Origin: Oscillospiraceae bacterium
GTDB lineage: Bacteria; Bacillota; Clostridia; UMGS1840
Assembly: GCA_015068645.1 (NCBI GenBank)
Contig: SVKD01000005.1
Coordinates: 62,001-126,000, forward strand
Direction: 5' to 3'
Length of the DNA stretch: 64,000 nucleotides
Of this stretch, positions 40,701-48,722 are shown one piece after another (within the stretch, counting starts at the first letter, position 1; each line of letters starts with the position of its first letter). Made by a program: the position numbers and the translations under genes. The notes beneath the pieces were generated by a model. That model did no database searches. It was not told where the DNA came from and saw only the letters and a program-made list of their open reading frames with translations.

Positions 40701-42077
40701 TTCGATAGAAATAACGTTTTTACCTTTTCTTAAATACAGAATTTCAAAGTCGCTTCCGCCTGCTACAGTAGTGTACAGAGTGTTTGCAGAGCCGGATTTG
40801 GAAAGTTCTGCATAGAAACCGGTATCAGTCTTCACTTTAATAGAGGTTGCATTAGCATCACTTAAATAAATGTAGGGATATACTAAACCGTTCCAACCAC
40901 CATGTAAATTGGTGTCAAACACTAAAGTATAAACATCACCGGGCTCTAAAGTTACGCCCATACCGTGCTGATAAATGTTACCATCGCCTGGAGTAATAAC
41001 CTGCTGATCAACTACGATCTGATCAAGGTAATCTAAACCGTTGTTTTCTAAAGCAGTAAAGGTTACGTTTACATCTGCATCGGTGGTAGCAACAGTGTTG
41101 GTTCCTTTGATTAAGTAAATGTAGCCGATTTCGCCTGCAGACAGATCTGCTTTGGAGCCGGTTTCGTTTTCAATTACAACCTCAGCATCAGCAGTTACTT
41201 TATAAACGCCTGCTTCAGCTGCTCTGTAAGTGAAGGAATCGGTGTAAACGGAAGGAGTAGCTTCCGGAGTGGGAGTGGGTTCTGCAGTCGGTTCCGGAGT
41301 GGGTTCGGGAGTCGGTTCCGGAGTCGGTTCGGGATTTAACTGAGCCCAAGTCATGGGAACCAAATCAGCAACAGTGTGGAAATCCTGATATTCACCAACA
41401 CTGTGAATTTTGATAGTGTTCAAAATACCAGTGTTCACACCAATATTTTTAATGGTGATTTCCTGGGCACCGCCTCTGACATACAGAAGAGCAGTTTCAG
41501 CTCTTGCTGCATCCTGCCATGCTAAGGAGCTTGCATAGCCTGCATTTTTGTAAATCTTGGTCACAAAGCCGGTATCGGTAGTAACTTCATAAGTATTTTC
41601 TACCAGATCTGAAAAATAAAGATAAGGGTATACAATACCATTCATTCCCTGAGAAGGAGTGTAGGTGAAGGTGTAAGATTCGCCGGGAGCAAGGTATTTG
41701 TATAAATCTCTTGCAACCTCGTCCTCCTGACCAAATAAGATAGGTTGATTAGGAATGTTTACTTGATTAAAGTAATCCATACCATTGTTGTCTAAATCAG
41801 TAATGGTTAAAGCAGCACCATTTGTGATGTCTACTTCGTTTGCACCTTTTACCAGGTACATATAACCGGTTTCGCCTGCCACTAATTCGGTAACGGAACC
41901 GATTTCGGTGGTAATGGTGGTCGCTTTATCAGCGGTTACCGCATACACACCTGCGTAAGGAGCATCGTTGTAATCAACAACTGCATCTGCTGCACTTACG
42001 AAAACAGTCTGACTCAGCACACAGCTAAACAGCATAACGATTGCCAAACTGAAACTTAACAGTTTTTTCATTTTCAT
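37755..42077 (-). CDS. Large secreted modular glycan-binding-like protein (1440 aa)
   Basis: The signal peptide is at residues 1-29. Two modules of the AGVYAVTADKATTI type follow (first at about residue 37, second at about 285). They are separated by a Pro/Glu/Thr linker near 247-272 built of repeated PEPT units. Several sandwich domains resembling carbohydrate-binding modules 6/35 fill the rest (phrases such as GEWQRFEVTAKVAGTYQI, YLKEGINHIEI, and YVTLKEGVNSVW-like strands). The C-terminal 150 residues are helical with an ATTADIKAALAEFND phrase, then a beta domain. No glycosidase or protease motif was found. ATG 42077 has an AGGAGAT site 7 bp upstream and the promoter at 42169; the longer upstream frame is A/T-rich and is not used. 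Confidence 0.8.
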   Translation of the reverse strand: MKMKKLLSFSLAIVMLFSCVLSQTVFVSAADAVVDYNDAPYAGVYAVTADKATTITTEIGSVTELVAGETGYMYLVKGANEVDITNGAALTITDLDNNGMDYFNQVNIPNQPILFGQEDEVARDLYKYLAPGESYTFTYTPSQGMNGIVYPYLYFSDLVENTYEVTTDTGFVTKIYKNAGYASSLAWQDAARAETALLYVRGGAQEITIKNIGVNTGILNTIKIHSVGEYQDFHTVADLVPMTWAQLNPEPTPEPTPEPTPEPTAEPTPTPEATPSVYTDSFTYRAAEAGVYKVTADAEVVIENETGSKADLSAGEIGYIYLIKGTNTVATTDADVNVTFTALENNGLDYLDQIVVDQQVITPGDGNIYQHGMGVTLEPGDVYTLVFDTNLHGGWNGLVYPYIYLSDANATSIKVKTDTGFYAELSKSGSANTLYTTVAGGSDFEILYLRKGKNVISIENTSENPTILANINFNSTAAIMGNANLASQTNLENLKPYIGDAPVIDYGYFPEGWDGVVENHPDYNYDAEALFIEGFAPNMSSDEGMELLGTDWGAKDETGNVITKGVADAIYLPAGSFATYTLNNIPADGTYVALVRYGQASNTTASLQLINQVDGVDYYAQYNIAPQGAWNSANWSYNNGYDDFIYLQEGNNELTVYNAGPGGIVLNEFDILPLENNEEYFQYVGTADDTESTWPEGWTGSIVGWPDWDKAANPWTYGVTKANTYTSIGYYPPYTDAGMNLSDGIWVNYTVTAPEAGMYLVEAEYTGVLHLQTATGDYVEFSAEKAPVQYIYLAEGDNIITASGEPGTEFVSASFYQLNNSDDYLSQRENVNIIPEDPFEMSLSPMKDMTDSSGYWYQYQYDNNGDTIVQGAGSIVKYELQVYHPGIYRVQAKIGGTTDPANLPIVTIDTDADDGYRASLATDVVKDEGAWRATDAEGNYQYVYLKEGINHIEITAGDTHHVLRSVEFKLLTEEEKATVTIDDCKLTPPRPITINPYTDTLTEGGMGYDFHFYSTTTPPIGSGHGTQLREGEWQRFEVTAKVAGTYQITTLAASYGEATTISVETIDSKGTTEHSLTPDNYVNSTGGYITLKEGVNSVWVRNDGPGWVYLKGVSLEYVEDTSKVLPGTFIQAFDYIGASDDLTQISEYTTRNNYMGIHVANTNNSTADTITYQYNVTIPADDYYGIVMTGTVPLTPSVVITLSDGVNEDIVMLDGELPYFGNENEAASVTITPDKVYLPAGDYTMTFTLTENEDAGTATEMMTHVHSFEFTTLTRQDMFLAAMQSAETTADIKAALAEFNDVLTSDITVTPETDFIYPEYAYNALLNCAMLESGAYETYEDVKFAYDFAKNMISASDDGSGNLVYTVQVGDWNEVDTTVLVAVYTEAGPLYMMGEGYLEYEEAVGTYVPVEATLYDYIPEAGDQIKVFIWDSFDGLKPVF

Positions 42078-42168
42078 GTTGCCATCTCCTTTTGATGTAT
42101 ATTTTATTTTTTTTGCAAAATTGATATTGGGAGTTTTATACAAAAAGATATACTTCTCCCCTATTGTT

Positions 42169-42197
42169 ATTGTAACATTTATGTAACATTCTGTCAA
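42169..42197 (-). promoter_or_regulatory. Promoter of the 1440-aa gene
   Basis: On the minus strand TTGACA (42192-42197) and TACAAT (42169-42174), 17 bp apart. It is divergent from the T-box promoter 190 bp away. Confidence 0.75.
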
Positions 42198-42380
42198 TTT
42201 ACTATACAGGACGTATTTACACTCAAAAAGTCCCGTGTATACATTATATAGTATAATATATACCAAATCCATCGAATCCCCATATTCTTGTTTGAGATAT
42301 GGTACACACATTTTATTTTCTACTCCGGATTTGTTTTTGCAAAAATCAACTTATTTTTCTTGTTTTTTTCAAAAAAGGTA

Positions 42381-42409
42381 TTGACAATTGAATCTGAAAG
42401 TAGTATAAT
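42381..42409 (+). promoter_or_regulatory. Promoter of the T-box transcript
   Basis: TTGACA (42381-42386) and TATAAT (42404-42409), 17 bp apart. Confidence 0.85.
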
Positions 42410-42704
42410 TCTCTCAAATTTGAATATCACAAAAACGACTGTGACGAGGACGGTCGGACTTCTGAACCTTGAGAGAGTTGCCGGTTGGTGCGAGGCAATG
42501 GGGATGTTTTCCAATGACCCATCACCTCTGAGTCGAAGGACCGAAAGTTTTTATTTTTGATTACGAGTAGACTCCTTCCGTATTGCTGCGTTAAAGCAAA
42601 GGGCTTGTTAGAGCCCGGTGAGTGACGGATTTATCCGTAATTTGAGTGGTACCGCGGGTTGTTACAACTCGTCTCAAAGGGTTTCTTTTGAGACGGGTTT
42701 TTGT
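42410..42704 (+). promoter_or_regulatory. T-box riboswitch, probable isoleucine (AUC) specifier
   Basis: The leader has the canonical parts in order. The Stem I base is CGACT (42436-42440) with AGTCG (42531-42535), with the K-turn-type GTGACGAGGA. Then come the GAGAGAG/GGTTGGTG distal-loop region (42471-42490), and the specifier loop where helix GAGG (42446-42449) pairs with CCTC (42525-42528). The T-box antiterminator sequence is TGGTACCGCGG (42647-42657). The terminator has GTCTCAAA paired with TTTGAGAC (42671-42697) and a T-run. The three bases before the conserved purine (A42524) are ATC, an isoleucine codon. Uncharged tRNA-Ile would then switch on the following gene. The class is certain; the specifier assignment is likely but depends on the helix drawn. 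Confidence 0.93.
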
Positions 42705-42757
42705 TTTATTCAAATCTCTTTTTAAAAATTCAATCAGAATCGAGAGGAGACAGAACA

Positions 42758-45058
42758 ATGGATTACAATTTGAAAGAAGTTGCAGGCAGAATCAAAGACC
42801 TGCGCGAAGCAAAAGGATACACACCGGAAGAATTAGCAAAACTGACCGGCGTATCCAAAGAAGATTATCTGCTCTTAGAACAGGGCGAAACCGATTTTTC
42901 TTTTACCTTTATTTACAAATGTGCCAAAGCCTGCGGTGTTGAAGTGGTTGATCTTTTGGAAGGTACCTCCACTACCCTCACCTCCTTTGCCATCACCAGA
43001 AAAGGCGAAGGGTTAAAAATTATCAAAAAACAGGGCGTAGTTTATAACAACTTAGCGCCCAAATTTAAGGAAAAATTAGCAGAACCTTTCTTAGTAAAAT
43101 TCCCCTACCTTGCAGAAGAACAAAATGCTCCCATCAAATTAAATTCCCACAATGGTCAGGAATTTGACGTGATTGTAAAAGGTTCTTTAAAAGTGCAGGT
43201 GGGTAACCACATTGACGTTTTAAATGAAGGCGACTCTATTTTCTACAACAGTATTATCCCCCACGGTATGATTGCCGTTTCGGAAGGTGGATGTGAATTC
43301 CACGCAGTGGTATTAAATCCTCAGGACGGACACTTTTCGGAAGAATATCCCGAAGCACCTTTTATCGCTGCAAAAGCAGCAAAAGCAAAAGAAGCTGCGA
43401 AAAAGACGGTTGCAGATGATTTTATTGAATCCAGCTATGATGAAAACGGCGTATTTAACGGCATCACCTTTAAAAATGACGATAAATTCAACTTCGCATT
43501 TGACTGTGTGGATGCTATCGCAAAAAAAGATCCCGACAAAGTGGCAATGATGTGGGTTGCAAATGACAAAACCGACAGAAAATTCACCTTCTCCGATATG
43601 AAAAAATATTCTGCGAAGGTTGCCAACTATTTTGAATCACTGGGAATCAAACGCGGTGACACCGTTATGCTGGTGTTAAAACGTCACTATCAGTTTTGGT
43701 TTAGTATGTTGGCTCTTCATAAAATCGGTGCAATCGCAATTCCCGCAACCAATCAGTTAGTAGAACACGACTTCACATACCGTTACAAAGCAGCAAAAGT
43801 AAAAGCGATTGTTTGCACTGCAGACGGAGATGTTGCATGCGAAGCAGAAAAAGCTGCAGCAGAATTTCCCGATATGATTAAAGTAATGGTTGGCGGTTGC
43901 CGTGAAGGTTGGCACGATTTCAACGTGGAAGCAGAACGCTTTTCCACCCATTATTTCAGAAAAGAAGATACACCCTGCGGTAATGACCCGATGCTGATGT
44001 TATTCACTTCCGGTACCACAGGATATCCCAGAATTGCAACTCACTCGTATAAATATGCATTGGGACACTACCCTACTGCAAAGCATTGGCACAATGTAAA
44101 TCCCGACGGACTGCATTTCACCATTTCCGACACCGGTTGGGGAAAAGCTCTGTGGGGTAAATTATACGGTCAGTGGTTATGTGAAGCAGGTGTATTCACT
44201 TATGATTTCGACCGTTTCCATTCCGAAGATATTTTACCCTTATTCAAAAAATACAATATTACCACCTTCTGCGCACCTCCGACCATGTATCGCTTCTTCA
44301 TCAAAGAAGATTTATCCAAATATGATTTATCTTCCATTGAATATGCTACCACAGCGGGCGAAGCATTGAATCCGGAAGTATTCAACCAGTTCAAAAAAGC
44401 AACCGGTTTAACCATTATGGAAGGATTCGGGCAGACCGAAACCACCTTGTCCATCGCAAACTTCGTAGGTTCCACTCCTAAAATTGGTTCTATGGGACGT
44501 CCCAGTCCATTGTATGACGTGGTTCTCTTAGACGGAGAAGGAAAAGAATGCCCCATTGGGGATACGGGCGAAATCTGTATCCGCACCAAAGAAAATGTTC
44601 CTTGCGGATTGTTTACCGGCTACTATTTAGACGAAGAAAAAACAAAAGATGTTTGGTACGACGGCTACTATCACACCGGCGACCAGGCTACTATGGACGA
44701 AGACGGTTATCTCTGGTATGTGGGCAGAATTGACGACGTTATCAAATCTTCCGGTTACAGAATCGGACCCTTCGAAATTGAAAGTGTTATTATGGAACTT
44801 CCCTACGTGCTGGAATGTGCAATCACTGCAGTTCCCGACGAGGTAAGAGGTCAGATTGTAAAAGCCACCATTGTTCTGGTAAAAGGCACTGAAGGAACCG
44901 ATGCCCTCAAAAAAGAAATCCAGGAATACGTTAAAACTCATACCGCACCTTACAAATACCCCAGAATCGTTGATTTTGTGGATGAATTACCCAAAACCAT
45001 CAGCGGTAAAGTACGTCGTGTAGAAATCCGTAATAAAGACCTGGAAAAGAACAAATAA
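42758..45058 (+). CDS. XRE-cupin-acyl-CoA ligase fusion protein
   Basis: The 766-aa protein has three parts. Residues 1-65 form an XRE-type helix-turn-helix (GYTPEELAKLTGVSKEDYLL). Residues about 110-195 form a cupin (SHNGQEFDVIVKGSLKVQVG, then EGDSIFYNSIIPHGMIAV with a metal-type His). Residues about 235-766 form an ANL ligase with MLFTSGTTGYPRIATHSYK, the A5 phrase GFGQTET, the A7 phrase DGYYHTGDQATMDEDG and the A10 lysine region PKTISGKVRR. The ligase part is closest in style to medium- or branched-chain acyl-CoA synthetases. The N-terminal regions look like a sensor or DNA-binding control module fused to the enzyme. It sits under a T-box. GAGGAG lies 8 bp before ATG 42758; the longer frame would begin inside the terminator. 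Confidence 0.88.
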   Translation: MDYNLKEVAGRIKDLREAKGYTPEELAKLTGVSKEDYLLLEQGETDFSFTFIYKCAKACGVEVVDLLEGTSTTLTSFAITRKGEGLKIIKKQGVVYNNLAPKFKEKLAEPFLVKFPYLAEEQNAPIKLNSHNGQEFDVIVKGSLKVQVGNHIDVLNEGDSIFYNSIIPHGMIAVSEGGCEFHAVVLNPQDGHFSEEYPEAPFIAAKAAKAKEAAKKTVADDFIESSYDENGVFNGITFKNDDKFNFAFDCVDAIAKKDPDKVAMMWVANDKTDRKFTFSDMKKYSAKVANYFESLGIKRGDTVMLVLKRHYQFWFSMLALHKIGAIAIPATNQLVEHDFTYRYKAAKVKAIVCTADGDVACEAEKAAAEFPDMIKVMVGGCREGWHDFNVEAERFSTHYFRKEDTPCGNDPMLMLFTSGTTGYPRIATHSYKYALGHYPTAKHWHNVNPDGLHFTISDTGWGKALWGKLYGQWLCEAGVFTYDFDRFHSEDILPLFKKYNITTFCAPPTMYRFFIKEDLSKYDLSSIEYATTAGEALNPEVFNQFKKATGLTIMEGFGQTETTLSIANFVGSTPKIGSMGRPSPLYDVVLLDGEGKECPIGDTGEICIRTKENVPCGLFTGYYLDEEKTKDVWYDGYYHTGDQATMDEDGYLWYVGRIDDVIKSSGYRIGPFEIESVIMELPYVLECAITAVPDEVRGQIVKATIVLVKGTEGTDALKKEIQEYVKTHTAPYKYPRIVDFVDELPKTISGKVRRVEIRNKDLEKNK

Positions 45059-45073
45059 AGTTATCAAACACAA

Positions 45074-45102
45074 AAAATCCTCCGAAAAAATCGGAGGATT
45101 TT
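45074..45102 (+). terminator. Terminator of the XRE-cupin-ligase gene
   Basis: AAAATCCTCCGA and TCGGAGGATTTT pair around AAAAA. The remaining 230 bp up to the next promoter show nothing else I can support. Confidence 0.9.
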
Positions 45103-45333
45103 GTTCATAACAGGAAAAAACATTGTTACACCTTATGTTAAAATAAAAATGTTTTTACACCCAAGAATTTCCCAAAGGACCCAAATATTATGCAGTGTAA
45201 AACCCAATATGCAAATAAAAATACCCCCAACCATCTATAAAATGCAAATCCGAATAAACTATCACTTCTCCCCAAAAATCTGACACTGTTTTATTTGGTT
45301 AAGATAAAAGGATGAAAATTTTCCCGATAAAAC

Positions 45334-45362
45334 TTGCTTTTTTTTTAAAAACGTGGTACAAT
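45334..45362 (+). promoter_or_regulatory. Promoter of the 154-aa membrane protein gene
   Basis: TTGCTT (45334-45339) and TACAAT (45357-45362), 17 bp apart. It overlaps the upstream ATG 45361, which therefore cannot be the start. Confidence 0.7.
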
Positions 45363-45384
45363 GTCAAAAAAGGAGCGTGAAATA

Positions 45385-45849
45385 ATGCCTCAGGCGTTAG
45401 GAAATGAGATTGCAAAAGACTGCTGTCCCGAAAAATATTATTGCAAAAGAAGTTTATATCAAGATATTATACCAATTATTATTGCTGCTGTAATTGTTGC
45501 ATTTTTCTCTAATACACTCTTAGATTCCGCAGGGTTGGCTTGGTATTGGAATTTACTGATAGAGTTCCTTTTTGTGGCACTGTTGGGCATAGCTTTCTAT
45601 ATGGTATATAGCGGCATTAAAAAAAGATTGTCACAAACTTATCTTTGTATCTGTGAAAAAGGAATTTCCGGCGTTTGTGCCATAAGTGGCTACAAAAATG
45701 AAAAATTTTCGATTCGCTATGAAGATATTACCGGGGCGAGTTATCAAGGAGACACAGCAACCATTGAAACCAAAAAGGGAAAATTTACCTTTGTTTTGGA
45801 AAATGCTCCCAAAACGGTAGAATTGATTTACAAAAAAGCTAATATTTGA
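45385..45849 (+). CDS. Small membrane protein with C-terminal PH-like region
   Basis: I do not recognise a named family. The 154-aa protein has two hydrophobic segments (about residues 27-47 and 54-76). A soluble C-terminal part has alternating hydrophobic strands (SIRYEDITGASYQGDTATIE, FTFVLENAPKTVELIYKK) and resembles the PH-like domains (YcxB/DUF type) that follow two membrane helices in many small bacterial proteins. The start is ATG 45385, with AAGGAG 9 bp upstream and the promoter ending at 45362. Monocistronic. Confidence 0.65.
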   Translation: MPQALGNEIAKDCCPEKYYCKRSLYQDIIPIIIAAVIVAFFSNTLLDSAGLAWYWNLLIEFLFVALLGIAFYMVYSGIKKRLSQTYLCICEKGISGVCAISGYKNEKFSIRYEDITGASYQGDTATIETKKGKFTFVLENAPKTVELIYKKANI

Positions 45850-45868
45850 GAAAATATATCATGATCAG

Positions 45869-45904
45869 ATTCTGCTCAAGCATCCGTTTGAGCAGAATTT
45901 TTTT
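45869..45904 (+). terminator. Terminator of the 154-aa gene
   Basis: ATTCTGCTCAA and TTGAGCAGAAT pair, followed by TTTTTT. Confidence 0.9.
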
Positions 45905-45935
45905 AGGAAAAATCTGTTGATTATGCAAGAAAATT

Positions 45936-45965
45936 CTTGATTTTTGTATTTTGATGTGCTATAAT
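45936..45965 (+). promoter_or_regulatory. Promoter of the serine protease gene
   Basis: TTGATT (45936-45941) and TATAAT (45960-45965), 18 bp apart. Confidence 0.7.
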
Positions 45966-46001
45966 GATTCTGTCTAGTATTTAGAAAGGAGAAGTCTGCC
46001 T

Positions 46002-47828
46002 GTGAACCATATTTTCAAAAGAATTCTGACTGTTTCTGCGATTGTATGTATGTTGTTTTCTTATCAAACCGTGTTTTCGGAAAACAAAGCAAAACCAGAA
46101 ACCCAAAACACAGCAGCAATCGAAACACAAAGCGCCGAATCAAATGGAACGCAAAGCACAGCTGTCGCTGAAACGAAAAGTGTTGTAACAGAAGAACTTC
46201 CCCTATACGAAAAGCTCGGATACCAGGAGGATTTTGAATATGCAGATGAAATGATCGGTCACGCGTTAAAATCCACCGTAGTATATGTTACGCAAGAATG
46301 TGAATTCACCTTTACATATAAACCTTTGGTATTAAAAACAGATCAGGTAGCTACCTTAATAACAGCTTATCCCAATATTTCCAAAAAAACAATTGCTGCC
46401 TTTATTTTAAAAAATTACAAAGATTACTTTAAATATGGCACCGAGGAAACTGTTACCCAACAGTGTATCAGCCAGGGTAGCGGTGTAATTCTCGGAGATC
46501 ACGGCTATATCGCTACCAATGCTCACGTTGTGGAGGAACCTACTGACGCTATGTTAGAAGAATATGTTTCCGGCATCGTGCAGGAGTATTGGGATGCTGA
46601 TTTGGAAGACATCGTTCAGGATATGGCTGACAAAGGTCTTACCATCACCATGGATGATTTGGATTTTATTGAGGAAGACAGTGTAAGTTACCCATATGAC
46701 AGCAGTGATTTCACTTGTGAAATCACAAGCACAAATATGAAAATTTCAATCCCAACTTCAGATGGAAAAACCGATCTCAGAAGTGCCAACACATATGCGG
46801 CAGAAGTGATTAAACAAGGAATATCCAGTGGAGAAAACGCCGAAGGTCTCACCCAGGATATTGCAATTTTGAAAATTGAAGAAGATAATCTGGTAGGGCT
46901 TTCCCTGTCCAACACCTATCCCGAAGTAAACAGCAACATTGTATCAGGAGGATTCCCGGCTGCTGCCAATGAAATTTTTGAAGAAATCGGCTATGAATCC
47001 ACCTTGAGTGCAACCATCGGAACCGGTAAAGTTGCAAGACATATTGCCGTAAAAGGAACTGACTATAAAGCAATGGAAATCACCACCACGATTTCTCAGG
47101 GAAGCAGTGGCGGTCCTTCTGTGGACAATCATCTGCAAATCGAAGGATTAAACACCTATTCCAACAGCTCCGATACCCGATTTTCCTATATGGTTCCCGC
47201 GGAAGCAATTCTCGATATGGCTCAAGGTCTTGAGATTGAACAAGGTGAAATCTCAAAAACCTTTTTAACGGGCCTGCAAATGTTGCAGCAAGGATACGGC
47301 AAGGCTGCAAAGGATTGTTTTTGTGCCGTTCAGATGAAACGTCGCTCAATCCCCTATTTGGACAATTTAATCCAATTGGCTGAAGATGCTTCACAGGAAT
47401 CCCCTTCCCCGGAAGAAACGAACGACAACGCACTCCAACCCGTTCAACAATCTGTCAGCTTCCCCGTAATTTTGGGAATTGCATTACTAGTTATTGCACT
47501 AACTGTGATTGTATTTTGGGTATTGAAATCTAAAAAAGCAACCCAAAAGCCAACGGGTTCGGAAACAACGATTCCTGATACAGCAGTTTCGGATACAGCC
47601 GTTGCAGATACGATAGTTTCAGATACAAACGAAACACCCCTCGAACCGCCGGTGTACATTTCGCCTGAATCATATACTTCACCGGAAGATTACAGTAAAG
47701 CGAATGATACTGTAGCAGAAAATGATCCGACATTAAAATCTCTTTCAACTCCCCAACAGCCGGAAACCGAAAATTCCGCTTCTGACTTCGAATCCTTTTT
47801 CACACCCGGGACAGACCTGGATTTGTAA
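46002..47828 (+). CDS. Membrane-anchored trypsin-like serine protease
   Basis: The 608-aa protein starts at GTG 46002 with AAAGGAG 10 bp upstream. The signal peptide is at 1-26. A Gln/Thr/Ala-rich linker leads to an S1-family protease domain with His175 (ATNAHVV), Asp286 (QDIAILK) and Ser369 (GSSGGP). The gap of 111 residues between His and Asp is longer than in DegP-type proteases and holds an acidic helical insertion. Instead of PDZ domains the C-terminus has a helical region, one transmembrane helix near residues 487-507 and a cytosolic tail of repeated D-T-A-V-x-D-T units. It is probably a surface protease signalling through or held by the membrane; the substrate is unknown. Confidence 0.85.
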   Translation: MNHIFKRILTVSAIVCMLFSYQTVFSENKAKPETQNTAAIETQSAESNGTQSTAVAETKSVVTEELPLYEKLGYQEDFEYADEMIGHALKSTVVYVTQECEFTFTYKPLVLKTDQVATLITAYPNISKKTIAAFILKNYKDYFKYGTEETVTQQCISQGSGVILGDHGYIATNAHVVEEPTDAMLEEYVSGIVQEYWDADLEDIVQDMADKGLTITMDDLDFIEEDSVSYPYDSSDFTCEITSTNMKISIPTSDGKTDLRSANTYAAEVIKQGISSGENAEGLTQDIAILKIEEDNLVGLSLSNTYPEVNSNIVSGGFPAAANEIFEEIGYESTLSATIGTGKVARHIAVKGTDYKAMEITTTISQGSSGGPSVDNHLQIEGLNTYSNSSDTRFSYMVPAEAILDMAQGLEIEQGEISKTFLTGLQMLQQGYGKAAKDCFCAVQMKRRSIPYLDNLIQLAEDASQESPSPEETNDNALQPVQQSVSFPVILGIALLVIALTVIVFWVLKSKKATQKPTGSETTIPDTAVSDTAVADTIVSDTNETPLEPPVYISPESYTSPEDYSKANDTVAENDPTLKSLSTPQQPETENSASDFESFFTPGTDLDL

Positions 47829-47966
47829 ATCGCAACTGTATTGATCAAATTATCTGATAAAATACAAATAAAATACACAGAAAACTGATTGACAGAGTAA
47901 TTTTTTAATAACATATCAAGAATGTATTCTTAAAATTTATCGGGATACATTATGTGGAGGTAACTT

Positions 47967-48608
47967 ATGAAAAAAATCTTATCACTTTTATTGGCACTTC
48001 CTGTCTCCATGGCACTGATTACAGGATGCGGTTCTGACAATAGCTATCAGCCTCAGGCTGATATTCAAACTTCACCTCTTTCTAACGCTCCTACGCCTAC
48101 TCCCGCTTCTCCCTCCGAAGATGCATCCGAAGAAGCAAAGAAAGATGCAATTTACAAATACTTACAGGAAAAAAGCAACTATCAGGCTCTCGAAAAGATT
48201 CTATCAGTAGAAGAGCAAGAATACCAAGATGAGATTGTTGAATTTGTTGATGAATTATATCGCGAAATGATTACTTGCCAATTTCATCAATTTCTTCCAG
48301 TACAGAATGAAACCGATGCTTACACGGTAGAAGTGGAAATCACCCAAAAAAACTTCGATGACTTTAACATAAACAACGCTATCGAAAATGCATCAGAATT
48401 CATCAATGTGGATAGCGTCATCGAAAAGTTAGTGCTGACAGAAGATATGAGCGAAGATGAAGCTTATAAAGAACTGTTCCCTGCTATGCTGGATGAAATG
48501 AAAAACAATGCAAATGAATTTCTTAAAGATGCAAAACAGAATGATCCGATTTTCAAAACCTTTAAAGTAACAAAAGTGGATGAAAACTGGACTGCGCAGG
48601 AAATCTGA
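47967..48608 (+). CDS. Lipoprotein of unknown function (213 aa)
   Basis: The lipoprotein signal has the lipobox LITGC with Cys21, followed by a Pro/Ser/Thr-rich linker (TPTPASPSEDASEE). The mature domain is acidic and largely helical (EKILSVEEQEYQDEIVEFVD) and has the DMSEDEAYKELFPAMLDEMK phrase. No catalytic motif is visible, and I do not recognise the family. A GGAGGTAA site precedes the start by 5 bp. It lies 138 bp after the protease gene without an obvious terminator between them. Confidence 0.65.
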   Translation: MKKILSLLLALPVSMALITGCGSDNSYQPQADIQTSPLSNAPTPTPASPSEDASEEAKKDAIYKYLQEKSNYQALEKILSVEEQEYQDEIVEFVDELYREMITCQFHQFLPVQNETDAYTVEVEITQKNFDDFNINNAIENASEFINVDSVIEKLVLTEDMSEDEAYKELFPAMLDEMKNNANEFLKDAKQNDPIFKTFKVTKVDENWTAQEI

Positions 48609-48616
48609 TAACAACG

Positions 48617-48656
48617 AAAAAAAAGAACTATCTCAATTGAGATAGTTCTTTTTTCT
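48617..48656 (+). terminator. Terminator of the 213-aa lipoprotein gene
   Basis: AAGAACTATCTCAA and TTGAGATAGTTCTT form a near-continuous palindrome with A and T tracts. Confidence 0.9.
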
Positions 48657-48687
48657 TTTAGAATGCTTGTGTTTCAACCCATAAAAA

Positions 48688-48709
48688 GAAGGCTCTGAAC
48701 CGAGCCTTC
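48688..48709 (-). terminator. Terminator of the 312-aa lipoprotein gene
   Basis: GAAGGCTC and GAGCCTTC pair around TGAACC. On the minus strand TTTTT follows. Confidence 0.8.
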
Positions 48710-48722
48710 CGAATTTCATTGA

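Noticed and set aside
42078-42311. An N-terminal extension of the 1440-aa secreted protein by 78 residues
   Set aside because: A signal peptide starts at 42077 behind an AGGAGAT site, and the promoter (42169-42197) lies inside the extension.
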